The notes beneath the pieces were generated by a model. It was not told the DNA's origin and searched no databases. It saw nothing but the letters and a program-made list of their open reading frames with translations. A program made the translations under genes and the position numbers. From contig JAHWDD010000047.1 in NCBI GenBank assembly GCA_023897205.1, positions 2,826 to 40,423 on the forward strand: 37,598 bases of DNA, given 5' to 3'. This document shows positions 1 through 10,360 of the stretch, piece by piece. Each line of letters begins with the position of its first letter. The stretch's first letter is position 1. This DNA is from Exophiala sp. HKRS030 (taxonomy: Eukaryota; Ascomycota; Eurotiomycetes; Chaetothyriales; Herpotrichiellaceae).

Positions 1-902
1 CTTCTGCAGATGAGCAAGAAGGTTGGCCCCACGGTGCGCAGCAGGTCCTGGCATTTCCAGGTCAAGCCCAGCCAGCAGACTCTCTGCCATAGAATTTGTT
101 CCTCCCCAATCACTCATGACTACCCCATCAAAACCCCATTCGTTTCGAAGAGTTTCCGTAAGAAGTTTGCGGTTCATGTCCATGTGGAGACCATTTACGC
201 AGTTGTAGGCGGTCATAACGCAAGTTGGTGGATTTGCTGACTTGACAGTCATTTCAAATGGACGCAGATATATCTCTCTCAGGGTCCGCTCGCCAGCGTT
301 CACGTTAATCATGAAACGTCCTTCTTCTTGTTCATTGGCGACACTAGGGCATTGCATAAGTCAGTAGCTTTCAGGGCTTCAAGGCTTAAACGAGCATGTC
401 TCACAAATGCTTCACCGTTGCACCAACTTCTCCCGATTCCTGAAGACCGCTAATGTATTCGACTGCCAGCTTACCGCTAAGTAAGGGGTCTTCACTGAAT
501 GATTCGAAGTTTCTTCCGCCTAGTGGGTTGCGAGCGCAGCATATCGTAGGCGCCAGAAGCACCTGGGCGGCTTTTGTCTTTGCCTCTTCGCACAACAGTC
601 TGCCAATAGCCCTCACAGCCTTGGTGGACCAGGTTGCAGCTTGAGCAACGGGAGCTGGAAGTAAGGCCGACGTTGGACCATCGACGGTGGACTTGCCCCT
701 TGCACCACAAGGGCCATCTGTCGTCTTTGACTGGCCTTAGAAATGAACTCTCACAAATGGTACGGTTCTGGCTTACCTTTAGCGATCCTATTCCTAGTCT
801 TGCAACTTCTTGGGTCTGCCACCCATCAGCCCCTGCCAGCAGACTTACCTTCTCCTCCAGCGACAGCTGTGAGAGTAAGAATCCAACATCGCAGGCGATC
901 AT
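1..902 (-). CDS. GH3 beta-glucosidase, N-terminal part (runs off left edge)
   Basis: Glycoside hydrolase family 3 enzyme, expected to cleave beta-glucosides such as cellobiose. Three exons can be read: 902-777, 730-405 and 343-<1, with introns 731-776 and 344-404. The second intron (GTGAGA...CTGAC...CTAG) splits the Phe codon of the KHF motif. Reading order: LSLEEKVSLLAG near the N-terminus, DGPCGARG, GGRNFESFSEDP, KHFVANEQE, and VVMSDWGG near residue 229, whose Asp is the family's catalytic nucleophile. About 265 residues lie in the window; the C-terminal domain is outside. The start ATG at 902 sits a few residues before the usual LLSQLSLEEK opening. There is no signal peptide, so the enzyme is probably intracellular. 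It is divergent from an MFS sugar transporter, suggesting joint beta-glucoside uptake and hydrolysis (inference). No stops or frameshifts remain once the introns are removed. The exact first-intron boundaries are less certain than the second. Confidence 0.88.
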
Positions 903-1749
903 GGTTGATCCCGGGTCTGAGCAGTACTGTTGAGGACGAGGTTTCGAAGAGTGCGGCCGCTAGGACGAGGCAGACGTCAATGGGGATGGTAGTATGAATG
1001 TCTTTTATCTTCAACTTTTATTATTCTGGAGGACTAGACCAGGGGCTAGGACATGTCGCCTATTCTTCCTTGGTCCGGACCCAGGCAAGCACGGAGTTCC
1101 ACATCCTGAAAAACTGTGATCACCACCCGGAAGCATCCCGCATTCGCTCTTTCCTAGTAACTAGTAGTTCCAGAGGGACGGCGGAGCTCTAACTTGTCGT
1201 TCGCTCGCTCTGGCTTACTTTATTTGCAGAAGGTTTAAAGTGACACAAGATAGAGCGTATGACTCCTTATCGAGGATTTTACCGTACCTAGGTTTCCCGC
1301 CTTACGTAGCCTAGTAGTTGTTGCAAATCGGGGAGAATTCGCTGATGCATGCCTATTTCGCAGACGGCTATGTGTTGTTTTGCCCGAAGATTGCCGAATA
1401 CCTAGTTTATGGCTTGCTCGCCGTTGCTTACTTTATTGGCAGAAGGTTTATTGTGTAAAGTGACACGAGATAGAGCGCATAACTTCACCGAGGATTTCAC
1501 CGTAGTTTCCCCGCCTTACGTAACCTAGTAGTTGTTCCAAATCAGGGCGAGAATTCGCTGATGCATGCCTTTTTCGTGGACGGCTATCTGTTGTTTTGCC
1601 CGGAGACTGACCATGCCCGCGGGAGTGGAGTTGGCGTTAGCTGGGGATTCTATAAATGAATCCAAGAGAGCCACGAGGATTTGAATGTCTGACATTGTTA
1701 CTCCATTATTCTCTGTCTCTTCCTGGCTCAGGCCAATCCATCCATTACC
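903..1749. promoter_or_regulatory. Divergent intergenic region between GH3 and MFS genes
   Basis: About 850 bp separates the start codons of the GH3 gene (minus) and the sugar transporter (plus), so it must hold both promoters. Its main visible feature is the tandem duplication at 1213-1606. I saw no convincing coding frame. Specific regulator sites were not identified. Confidence 0.6.
1213..1606. repeat. Imperfect tandem duplication, ~180-bp unit, 212-bp offset
   Basis: Copy A is about 1213-1390 and copy B about 1425-1606. Both open with GCTTACTTTAT then GCAGAAGGTTT, continue through AAAGTGACAC, GATAGAGCG, CGAGGATTT, ACCTAG/GCCTAG TAGTTGTT, GAGAATTCGCTGATGCATGCC and GACGGCTAT, and end with TTGTTTTGCCC. 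They differ by scattered substitutions and small indels, so the duplication is not recent. It lies in the shared promoter of the GH3 and transporter genes. It could be a doubled regulatory module or the remains of a non-autonomous element. Confidence 0.85.
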
Positions 1750-3510
1750 ATGGCTCACGACGGTGGGAAGGGGAGGTTTATCCTCTTCACATGTGCCTTC
1801 ATAGCAATCATGAACTCTACTACTCTGGGTTATGATTCTTCGATGATGGTATGTGTCATTTCCGCCTTGAATGAATATGCCGTACAACAGAGCTGATCAC
1901 ATTTCCCCATCAGAATGGACTTCAAATCTTGCCCGCGTACGCCGATTACTTTCGCCTGAATACGGCGACTACTGCCTTGAACGTCGCTATCGTCTTCGTT
2001 GGAGCTGTCATTGCAACTCCGTTCGCTGGTACTCTCTCAAACAAATGGGGTCGCAAATGCGGTCTGGTGTCAACGTCAGCTATCGCTATTTGTGGAGGCG
2101 TTCTTCAAGCAGCTTCTGTCCATGAAGCTATGTTCTGCATTGGCAGGCTTCTTATAGGCATCTCAATTAACACAGGATCTGTGGCTGCACCTGCGTAAGT
2201 TGGAACGGATTGCGCTAACGCTTGCAATGGCTGACAGTGTCCTCTAGGTACCTTGCAGAGGTAGCTCATCCGGACAATCGTGAGATGCTCGTCGGGCTCT
2301 GGGGGTCTGCTTATTACGTTGGGAGTATTCTTGCTGCGGCCATCACGTTTGGCAGTCAATATCTCAATTCTACCTGGGCATGGAGGCTGCCATCTCTGGT
2401 GAATACTATGACCTTTATTCAAGTCTCCGCCGATTCAGATCTGCTGACCAGAAGAAGCTCCAAGTCTTGCCGTCAGTGCTTTGCATTGTTCCCTTGGCAT
2501 TTATGCCTGAATCTCCCCGGTGGCTGGTATACCAAGACCGTCATGAAGAGGCTAAGGCGATGATTATCAAGTACCACGGAGGCGGCAACGCCAACTCTCC
2601 TATTGTGGCCAGAGAATACGAAGAAATACGCCAATCACTCTCCCACGAGAAAGCGACGCAAACGGTCGGGTTCAAAGCCCTCGTGGCAACAAAACCCAAT
2701 CGTTGGAGACTCGGTGTTGTTGCGGCCACGGCCGGTAAGTATATCACACCTCGTATTTCTTTCCGAGCTTACTCATCCTCCGTTGAAGTTTTCTGCCAGT
2801 TTAGTGGAAACAACATCATCACTTATTATCTTGGGGAGACTCTCTCCACTGCCGGCATCACCAAAGTACAGACGCAACTCGGTATAAATATAGGCATCAG
2901 TAGCTTCAGCCTGGTCGCTTCTGTGCTTGGAAGCATCTATACTGCAAGACTGGGTCGTCGTCCTTCATTCTGTGAGAGGACCTTGCCATCTCATTATGAA
3001 TCGGAAATTTGCTAATAAGTGCCAGTGATCTCTACTGGTTTAATGAGCATGACTCTACTCATCTACGCCATCCTTACGAAGCTTTACATCGGCAGAGACA
3101 ATTCAGGGGCGTCCGACAGTTTGGTGTTCCTGATCTTCCTCTATTTCGGAATATACTCTTTTGTGTGGACGCCTCTTTCCGCGCTTTATCCAGTCGAGGT
3201 TCTCACATACTCAACCCGTGCACATGGATTGGCAGCCTATAGCTGTATTGTCTACCTCACAGCCTTCTTCAACACATACGTGATACCCTTTGCGATGAGA
3301 ATTACCTGGGGTTTCTATCTTATTACCGCTTTGTGGTGTTTAGTTGAATGTGTGGTGATCTATTTCTACTTTCCAGAGACGATGGGTATGTCCATGGAAG
3401 AAATTGATGGTGTATTTGAAAAGGACATGGCTACTGTTCTAGAAAGTGTACGGGTGGATGTGGACGTCAAGGCCTATGAAGGAAAGGACGTGACGACCAC
3501 ACCTGTATGA
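1750..3510 (+). CDS. MFS sugar transporter (lactose permease / hexose transporter type)
   Basis: Plasma-membrane sugar porter of the major facilitator superfamily. Six exons join cleanly: 1750-1848, 1914-2194, 2248-2398, 2458-2734, 2789-2971 and 3026-3510, giving 491 residues. Introns are 53-65 bp with GT...AG ends; CTGAC-type branch sites are visible in some. Seen in order: GYDSSMMNG in TM1, NKWGRK (about 76-81) as the loop 2-3 motif, PESPRWLVY before the central loop, FCQFSGNNIITYY in TM7, GRRPSF, and the sugar-porter FPETMGMSMEEID signature near the C-terminus. The start ATG at 1750 has good context (TTACCATGG) and precedes TM1 by about a dozen residues. The third intron has three candidate AG ends (2451, 2454, 2457); 2457 gives the best alignment. 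Its neighbour is the divergent GH3 beta-glucosidase, so a cellobiose or beta-glucoside substrate is likely but unproven. Confidence 0.92.
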
Positions 3511-5097
3511 AGGTTTACAAATGATCCATCAAGTTGGAGAACGCAGCAACTTCCAGATCTGATCTTCTTGACCGGTAGAATTACTGCTGAATGTTGATGT
3601 CGGCGTGCCTTGCGGAACCAAGACTCTATCAATTTGGCTATTTAGGCATGCTCGACCGGCAAACTGTTCCAGGGGCATTCGTGCTGCCATCTTAGAACAG
3701 GAACTTGTTGCAATCACGTTTCCTTTCCTTTTCTTGTCAGATTCTATAGTATTCAATTTGGCGGTTTAGTTGGGGGAATGCTGCCTGCTCTCCTTGCGCT
3801 TTATTGCTTTCCCTCAGAGAAAAGAAAAGACGAAAAGACTACGACGACAACCAGGGCCGAAAAGAAAAATCGAAAAATCTGTTGTTCAGTCTCCCATTTA
3901 TTCAAATCTCTCAGTTATCAACTTACTTCAAATAGTGATAAATTAAGAATCATGACTTGTTTTCCAATTCAGTCGTCTAATCTTCCTTGCAGTTTCCATC
4001 CACCCCGTTCTCCGCGGCTACTATGTCGCTGTCCTTAACCTCCTCCTCGATCCCAGGAACCCCGGTCTCGGCTGTGACTTATCCGGGTTAATCCATTACG
4101 CTGTCGTGGTGGACTTTGAGACCTGTAAATTTGGGGGATTAGTACGGGAACTAAAGCAGAATAGAGTTGCGAATAATCACGGAATTAGACTAGAAAATTT
4201 TCACTTACTGGTAGGAAGGGATACCATGAACTCCAGTCTTCCAGCACATATATATCGATGCTCCCCGGGCTGGGCTTAGGATGGCGACTGGTGGGGTTCG
4301 GGGTGGGAACGGTCGTCTTTGATTGTCTTTAAGGGAAGGGAGCCCGGCGAAGGTTCTTCAACTTGGCAAAAACCTCTAGGTAGCTGGGTAGCTATGGCAA
4401 CTTCGACGAATGGACCGGCTGAGACACGAGTGCGGGCCGTAGCCGTAATGGATGTATAGGGACCGATCGCAGGACGGATTGATGGTCTTGGGGTTTGGGA
4501 CTGCACGTCGAAGAGGTGATTTACTTTGTATCCATAAGAACCCCAAGCTTATAGGGCTTAGTGGCACTAAGTAGCCGCTACTGCGCTAATATCTCCAGGC
4601 CGAGGGGGCTGCTACTACCGGTGGAACAAGCAATAGGTAGGTATCATCTGAAAGTCTCATCGTTCAATCTTCAAGAACCACCTTGGGTTTCCTGACACCT
4701 GCCCAGACCCCCGATGTGCCCTGGGACAGGATACCGTTTGGATCAGCAACTGCGGAACAGTATGAGGAGGCGTTCGAAGGCCAAGAAAAGGGACGACCTC
4801 TCCCCAATCGACAACGGGGCTCAAAGCCACCCTGGAGTACTAGATTTAGGCATCCCCACATTGATCCGGCACAAAACGTGCCGGTACCTGACAGACCCCC
4901 CTGGTCGATCGAGTTGTTCTAACGCCCCTCTTAGTAGTGCGCTCTATCCACGCAGCTGATCACTGCAAGTGGTCGGCGGACGCAGCCCTTAGCATCAGAA
5001 ACGGCGAGCAGGGAGGAGAATCATCTCAAGCCCCAAGAAGTGTAAAGAACGGGTTGGAAAGTATCCGAAGACCCCTTGGCTCTTTGCGACAGGCTCG
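3511..5097. other. Region without a recognised gene
   Basis: About 1.6 kb downstream of the transporter. Short frames occur on both strands, for example 4683-4922 plus and 4664-4861 minus, but none shows a family motif, intron structure or usual length. They overlap one another, as chance frames do. AT-rich stretches lie near 3900-3960 and 4130-4210. Confidence 0.5.
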
Positions 5098-5785
5098 ACG
5101 GTGATTTGTCTTCATCGCGACACGCTGTCAATGAAAACCCAGTTGGACCAGCATCAGAAGGATGCCTCACTCGTATTAACCGACGCTGCCAGTGTTTCCA
5201 ATGCCGACAGCCGGGCGTTCAGTTATGATGTGGGACGGGTCGGCATGGTTTGGAATTTGCTCACCGGTGAGCCAACTTTGCGCTATGAATTCCCAGTGTC
5301 ATCGAAACTCGGCCATGGGTGACCAGTGACCGCATCGTCTTTGGTATACCCCCTTGTCCGAGCATCTTCATCGTCAACTTCGAACTTAACTGTCCACAGG
5401 AAATAAAACAGGCGACCTACTTCTCTTCGATCTGCCCATGAGGCGTCATATCATCATCCATACCATAATAGAACCTATCAAAGCGATAATGGCTTCGCCT
5501 GACTGCCGAACATATGCCATCGGCTAGGGGTCTTAATACAGATTTATCGATCTGAGCTGATCTAGACCAGGTACGAGACGGGTTCTATCGTGCTGGCTAC
5601 GTTGCACCCATTCAACACCGTTCACACCATAAAAACTTCATCACCCGCCGTCTCCCTGGCATGGCATGCTCGAGATCACAAGGCAAATCTGCTTACAGTT
5701 CAGAGGGCCAATGGCGATCTCAGCGTTTGGAAGGTTTCGAAGAGGCGACCAGACCCCGAACCTGTGTGCTACCGAGGCAGCTAAG
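5098..5785 (+). pseudogene. Decayed WD40-repeat protein gene fragment
   Basis: Three blocks read like consecutive beta-propeller blades. The first (5101-5322) holds SRAFSYDVGRVGMVWNLLTG; the second (about 5400-5525) holds GDLLLFDLPMRRH and ASPDCRTYAIG; the third (5590-5784) holds LATLHPFNTVHTIKTSSPAV and NGDLSVWKVSK. An intron with proper ends (5344-5399, GTATAC...CCACAG) joins RIVFG to NKTGD. Damage includes a frameshift near 5296 and an in-frame TAG just after CRTYAIG (about 5526). No start and no complete C-terminus are visible. Retention of the intron argues for a segmental copy or in-place decay, not a retrocopy. The parent protein is not identified beyond WD40. Confidence 0.65.
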
Positions 5786-5889
5786 GCCTGTAATGACAAT
5801 GCCAGGCCTCTATTGTATTGTAACCCTTCGAATGCCTTCGAAAGTACTTCGTATATAGCCTGACGGCGCTCGACGGGTTCCCGGACCCC

Positions 5890-6016
5890 TCAAAAACAAA
5901 ACAAGTCCTCCGTACAATTACAGCATCCTCGAGGCTCCGTCACATGCCCAATTAAAGCTGCCTCGCTCCCTTTCCTGAACGAAAATGGCAAAGGATAAAG
6001 CAGAGTTCGGGGTATA
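5890..6016. repeat. 127-bp dispersed repeat, copy 1
   Basis: Base-for-base identical to 26905-27031 as read by eye, starting TCAAAAACAAAACAAG and ending GTTCGGGGTATA. It is followed by a short TA run to about 6030. The flanks differ from those of copy 2: here WD40 pseudogene sequence precedes it. A short open frame crosses the repeat and stops at ATGCCCAATTAA, without a recognisable family. It may be part of a mobile element or a recent segmental duplication. Confidence 0.9.
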
Positions 6017-8203
6017 ATATATATATATACCTACACACATAGAAGTCGACGACTAGGCATCAAAGATAGTTTGACTTTGGAAACCAGATAGACGGGTGCA
6101 AATATGTACCCTACAAACGCATGAAAAACAAGAATCGTGGAAAGATTCTACAGGGCAAACATCTAGATACAGTATGCTGGACAAATGAAGTAGGTGCCGC
6201 CATGTTATCCCGTGGGGCTGGTTTTCCATTTTGTCGACTAAAATATGTACTTTGTAAATAGCCGTGGCTGCAAGATTGATGTGTTCCCATTCGGTGGGGA
6301 TTCTGGCCCGTAGGTGTTACTACGTACGTACGTATTGGTGTTGAATATGTGTGTTAAGCCAGAGACGATCATATCAGATCAATCTGATTAGATAGGCGGA
6401 CTTCAAGCTCCCAGAGATGAGTCCGCAGCTTCAACGTCAAGGAAAGGCCACCTGATGTCGCGGGCCAACAAAACAGGGAGAGACACCATTTGAAAGCCAC
6501 CCGACCCGTCAGTATCAAGCTTGTACCTGGAACCGAAACAAATCCTATCGAGCTTGTAGATGTGGTATCGCCTCCTGACGAGACAGGACTGCTCCAGCTT
6601 ACAAGCGCTATGAGATACCTGTCCCGAATGACGTGTGCGAGGGTGTCTGGATCCCGGGGTACGTACTGGCTGCCCTTTTTAATTCTGATGTCTTCTATCT
6701 TACGTGGTCCTCGTGTCCGGCCCTGTTGAACTCCGAGAACAAGCTCCCCCTTGACCTCTTGACTCTATCCCTTTGACCCTGTTAAACTCGAGAACAAGCC
6801 ACCGGAGGCATAGAAAAGAGGAGGATGGTCGACTGAAAGGAACAAGCCACCGCAAGGAAACACAACAGAAAAAGGGAAAATAGCTTGGTTAGTAGGGGAT
6901 CGCGATGCGGGAAGAGCTGCTGGCAAGAGTTTACCTACGGTCCCCCTGCAAGACATGGTCGGCCTAGATGCGGGAGACCGCACAAGGTAACGCGAAGCGA
7001 GGAGCATACCAACAATATGTGACTCGCGGGGCGTAGTGTGCATTGGTAGTCATGGCTGAAGAAACTCTACAAGACTACCTGCACAGCTAGCGAGGACGGA
7101 GGTGCATGTTGGTGTCCAAAGAGAACGGACACTGTCTACGTGTCTACCCCACTTGTTCTAGGGTCCTGAGTGACGACGAGGGACACTTCGAGGAACGCGT
7201 GAGAGGAGCTTACGGGTCGCAGTGGGAGCGAGGCGATGTCGGTAGGTTGACCGTAACCCGACACTGGATGAAATAGAGAAGAGGTCTGGTCCGCCTCAGT
7301 CTACGGAAGTGTAGATCATCATATTCAATATACTGGATAACCGACTCGATTCGATGATATCTCAACTCTGCGAATGTAAGTTATATTCTGCTCTTCTCTA
7401 AAGTCGTGAAGACGCCACTTGAGGAACAGAAAGAGCAAGTGCAAGCACGAAACTCCCGCCGGCTATTACTTGTATTCTCGCAAGCCCTGCCAGGGACCAA
7501 CGCCTGCCAGGGACGAAGCCCTCTGAGTCATCAGCCTCACTGACTACTGACGCAGAAGTTGGCGACCAGATAAGTTACCTCAAGACCACCGACTCCGTTA
7601 TTGTGACAATGCCCATGAAACCCATGTTACGAGACCTCCAAAGGTTGTACACCAAAGCCTGGCATAACAATTTAGACAACAACTTAGAAAGCTGGATGAC
7701 GACCTATTTTATTAGGGTCATCACTCTATACCTCTGCATTACCCATACAAGGAACAAAGGTCCCCGGAAGTTGTTGATATGATGATCAGTATTTCTAGGT
7801 GGTCGACATCATCGATCGGTCTACTATCGGCAAAATTGCCAGATCATTTAAAACCCTTTCGCCGGTGTAGATATCAAATTGGGCAATCATGCACAGATCA
7901 GTTAGAGGACGCGCTGCTATTGCAGTGTACTCACTGCTTGTGTAGTTTCCCAACGCTGAGTTTCCTTTAAAAGCACGGGCGCATGAAGTACAATGCCAAC
8001 ACCAGATCGAATCTGCCGCACCAAGGTCAACAAAGAGGAGCAAGCACACGAGCAGTATTTGTGCCCGCGGAACTGTGAGCGATCTCTCGCCGGCGGAGCC
8101 ATGGAGGAAACATTGTCATCTCCCCAAAGCCCGCAGCCTATACCGTATCTCCCGAAAGTTGTTTGCAACAATCTACTATCTCTAAAACCGCAATGCCTGC
8201 AGT
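6017..8203. other. Long region without a recognised gene
   Basis: About 2.2 kb. A TA microsatellite starts it (6011-6030). Near 6725-6860 a phrase like AACTC(C)GAGAACAAGC recurs at about 6731 and 6786, with a shorter match near 6840, and CTGCCAGGGAC appears twice near 7486-7515. Frames at 6490-6729, 6765-7043 and 7795-8049 have no family motifs. An alternative C-terminal extension of the next gene may lie in 7917-8303 (minus). Confidence 0.45.
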
Positions 8204-9558
8204 TCAAGATGGGAAAGCAACAATGAGCAGTCTCTTGGATAACAAAATCGACAAACGAGCCAGCCATGTCAGAAGCATAAGCCATATCAGAATCAGGAAA
8301 CACTCCGCCTCTGGCAAGCTCAAAGTCGGCATGTCGTGAATAAGTCTGTCAATGGACTGCAGATCGGCCTGAAGCCTCGTCCTCCACCTAGTAGCCTGTC
8401 TTTGTGATCGTTGTACTTGATCGAACCGAGCCTGATGTTGTCGCTGCATCATTCTTCCACGTGCTGCAGCATGGTATGCCACATGACGCGTTTGGTTGAA
8501 AGTTAGTCGATATTCTGCAAGTCGCCTTTGCTCCTCACATACTTGCAGGACATTTTTCTCTTTGAGATGGGCGTTCTGTTCTAACTCTATCAAGATGCCT
8601 TTGCTCTCGTGCAAACCATATTGCGAGAGCGCTACAGCGGAAGAAGCGTTCATGACTTGAAAATACCACGGTTGACTCGCAAGAGCCTTGATCTGTGATG
8701 GAGGTCAATACGATACAGCATGGGGTGACCTTACTCGTGGCTCACACTCGTTGTTTCTGGCTTGAGGTGGTTGACGGTGTATAGCTTAAAGTCTGTTGAA
8801 CTGTACTGAGTAGTCGCCCAACACAACACGTCGTGTTCCTTTTTCTCGATAACAGCATACACGTGAGAAAGAAGGCCGCCTACGCACTCTGCTTGACACT
8901 TCCGCGCATGGGGGTCGAAGGCCGACACCGTACCTTCGAGATTGGCCAGAGTCTTATTGTGGAGGTCCTCCAACTTAATCCTAATATCATCCTCCAGCTT
9001 AGCTTTCAAATCAGTCTTGGCGTTAGCTGGGACAAAATCACATAGGCGCATCCATGTGTCCTTAGCACCCAATAGATACTCGTTCTTTCCATGGTTGTAA
9101 CAGTATCTCCGGTCGTAGGCTGCGTCATGGTCCCAGAGTCCATCGGAGGGAAGTCTCACGTCCTTGTGGTCGAGAGAAGGCATGTCTCTTAAGTTCTGCG
9201 CTCTGGTGTTGTGCTTTGCCATATCCTGAACGGTGGCGGTGTCAGAGTTTGCTGCTGAGCTACCTGAGCTGACTGAGCCGCCTGAGCTGCCTGAGCTGCC
9301 TGGGCTGCTTGGGCTGTTTAAGTTGTCTGCATGTTGAGACGACTGTATGCCGCATTCTGCTATGATTTCTTCGAATGCGTCCGCTAGCAGTTGAGACGGT
9401 TCATGTCTTCCCCTTCTGGACGAAGGCTTCGAAGTCGACACCAGGAGAGATGAAAGGACTCGGGGCGATCTTGATCGCTGAACAACCGGTAGAATCGTCC
9501 TGCGGCCGGAGCGGAGAGTTCGTGCGCCTCGAACTTCTTGGAGACGAGTTTGAGGCAT
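8204..9558 (-). CDS. Hypothetical protein, two exons (about 431 aa)
   Basis: Family not recognised. Exon 1 is 9558-8746 and exon 2 is 8686-8204; a 59-bp intron (8687-8745, GTGAGC...ATCAAG) keeps the frame and gives PETTS joined to ALASQPWYFQVMN. The N-terminus is basic and Arg-rich, followed by a low-complexity Ser/Gly/Pro tract (about residues 81-105). A conserved-looking block then holds RRYCYNHGKNEYLLGAKDTW. The second exon has a long polar Gln/Arg/Glu-rich helix, probably coiled coil. The last ~30 residues are suddenly hydrophobic. A one-base deletion near 8305 would explain that, because the next frame continues as a polar sequence (GVFPDSDMAYASDMAG). So the C-terminus may be frameshifted. 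A TATA-like site (ACTTATACC on plus, 9665-9673) lies about 110 bp upstream of the ATG. Role unknown. Confidence 0.6.
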
Positions 9559-10360
9559 AGTCGAGACGATCGATTGCAGAGCGGTCGATATCTTTCAAGG
9601 AGAAAGACTTAAGGAGTAGAAAGGAAGAGAAGATGTGAAAGGGCACATTGAAGGTGAGCGACCGTACTTATACCCATCGGCGAGGGATTTTGCCAAGTGC
9701 ACAGCCTCTGTTCTCGCTCTCGTCGACGAGAAGGTGAGACAGGATGACAGGAAGCAGGGCGAATCAGGTTGATGAGTAGGGGGCCGTGATGCCACTTGCT
9801 TGTCCATAGTTGCTTCAGGTTGCCATCCATCGCTGGCGAGAGGATCTTATTCGACAGAGGTCTGCAGGAAGGTTACGGTTCGTAGACAGTGGTTCCACGT
9901 AAACGTTCATATTGATCGTGATACTGTCCGGGTGGCTGGCTTGACGAGAGTCGCTGCCTTTGTAAGAAGCAAAATAGACCAAAACTTGTTCCGCCGAGAT
10001 TGGGAACATCTAGAGCAGTTAACAATTCGGAATCAGGGTATCTGCGTTGGCCCGCATTGGTCCCGAGCCTTGGGCCTTCGGCGGCCTTTTGCGGCCCTTT
10101 TTGCATCAGAGAATATTCCAGCGAGGCCAAAGCATTCCTCAGACAAATCCAGCTAATATCGCTGGTGGCAAAGAGCGTTAGAAGATAGCCCATTCTTACC
10201 GCGCCGTGTCTTCTGTATCTCCATCTCGTCGCATGGAGTCATGGTAGGAGTTCTCGAGGATCATTTGTACACTGGACACCCCATCGATGTTGGATCCGAA
10301 CTGGTGATAAGACTTGACAAAGTGAGGGTGGTTGAAGGAATCGAGCGCCTCGGCGGTCAT
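9559..10360. other. Intergenic region, no recognised gene
   Basis: This 800-bp stretch holds the promoter of the hypothetical gene ending at 9558 and the downstream flank of the FunK1 pseudogene. Frames such as 9873-10193 (minus) and 9800-10156 (plus) overlap each other and show no family motifs. Confidence 0.5.

Noticed and set aside
4900..5000. Possible tRNA on the minus strand (GTGGATAGAGCGC resembles a D arm)
   Set aside because: No matching T-arm GGTTCRA box or acceptor pairing could be drawn.
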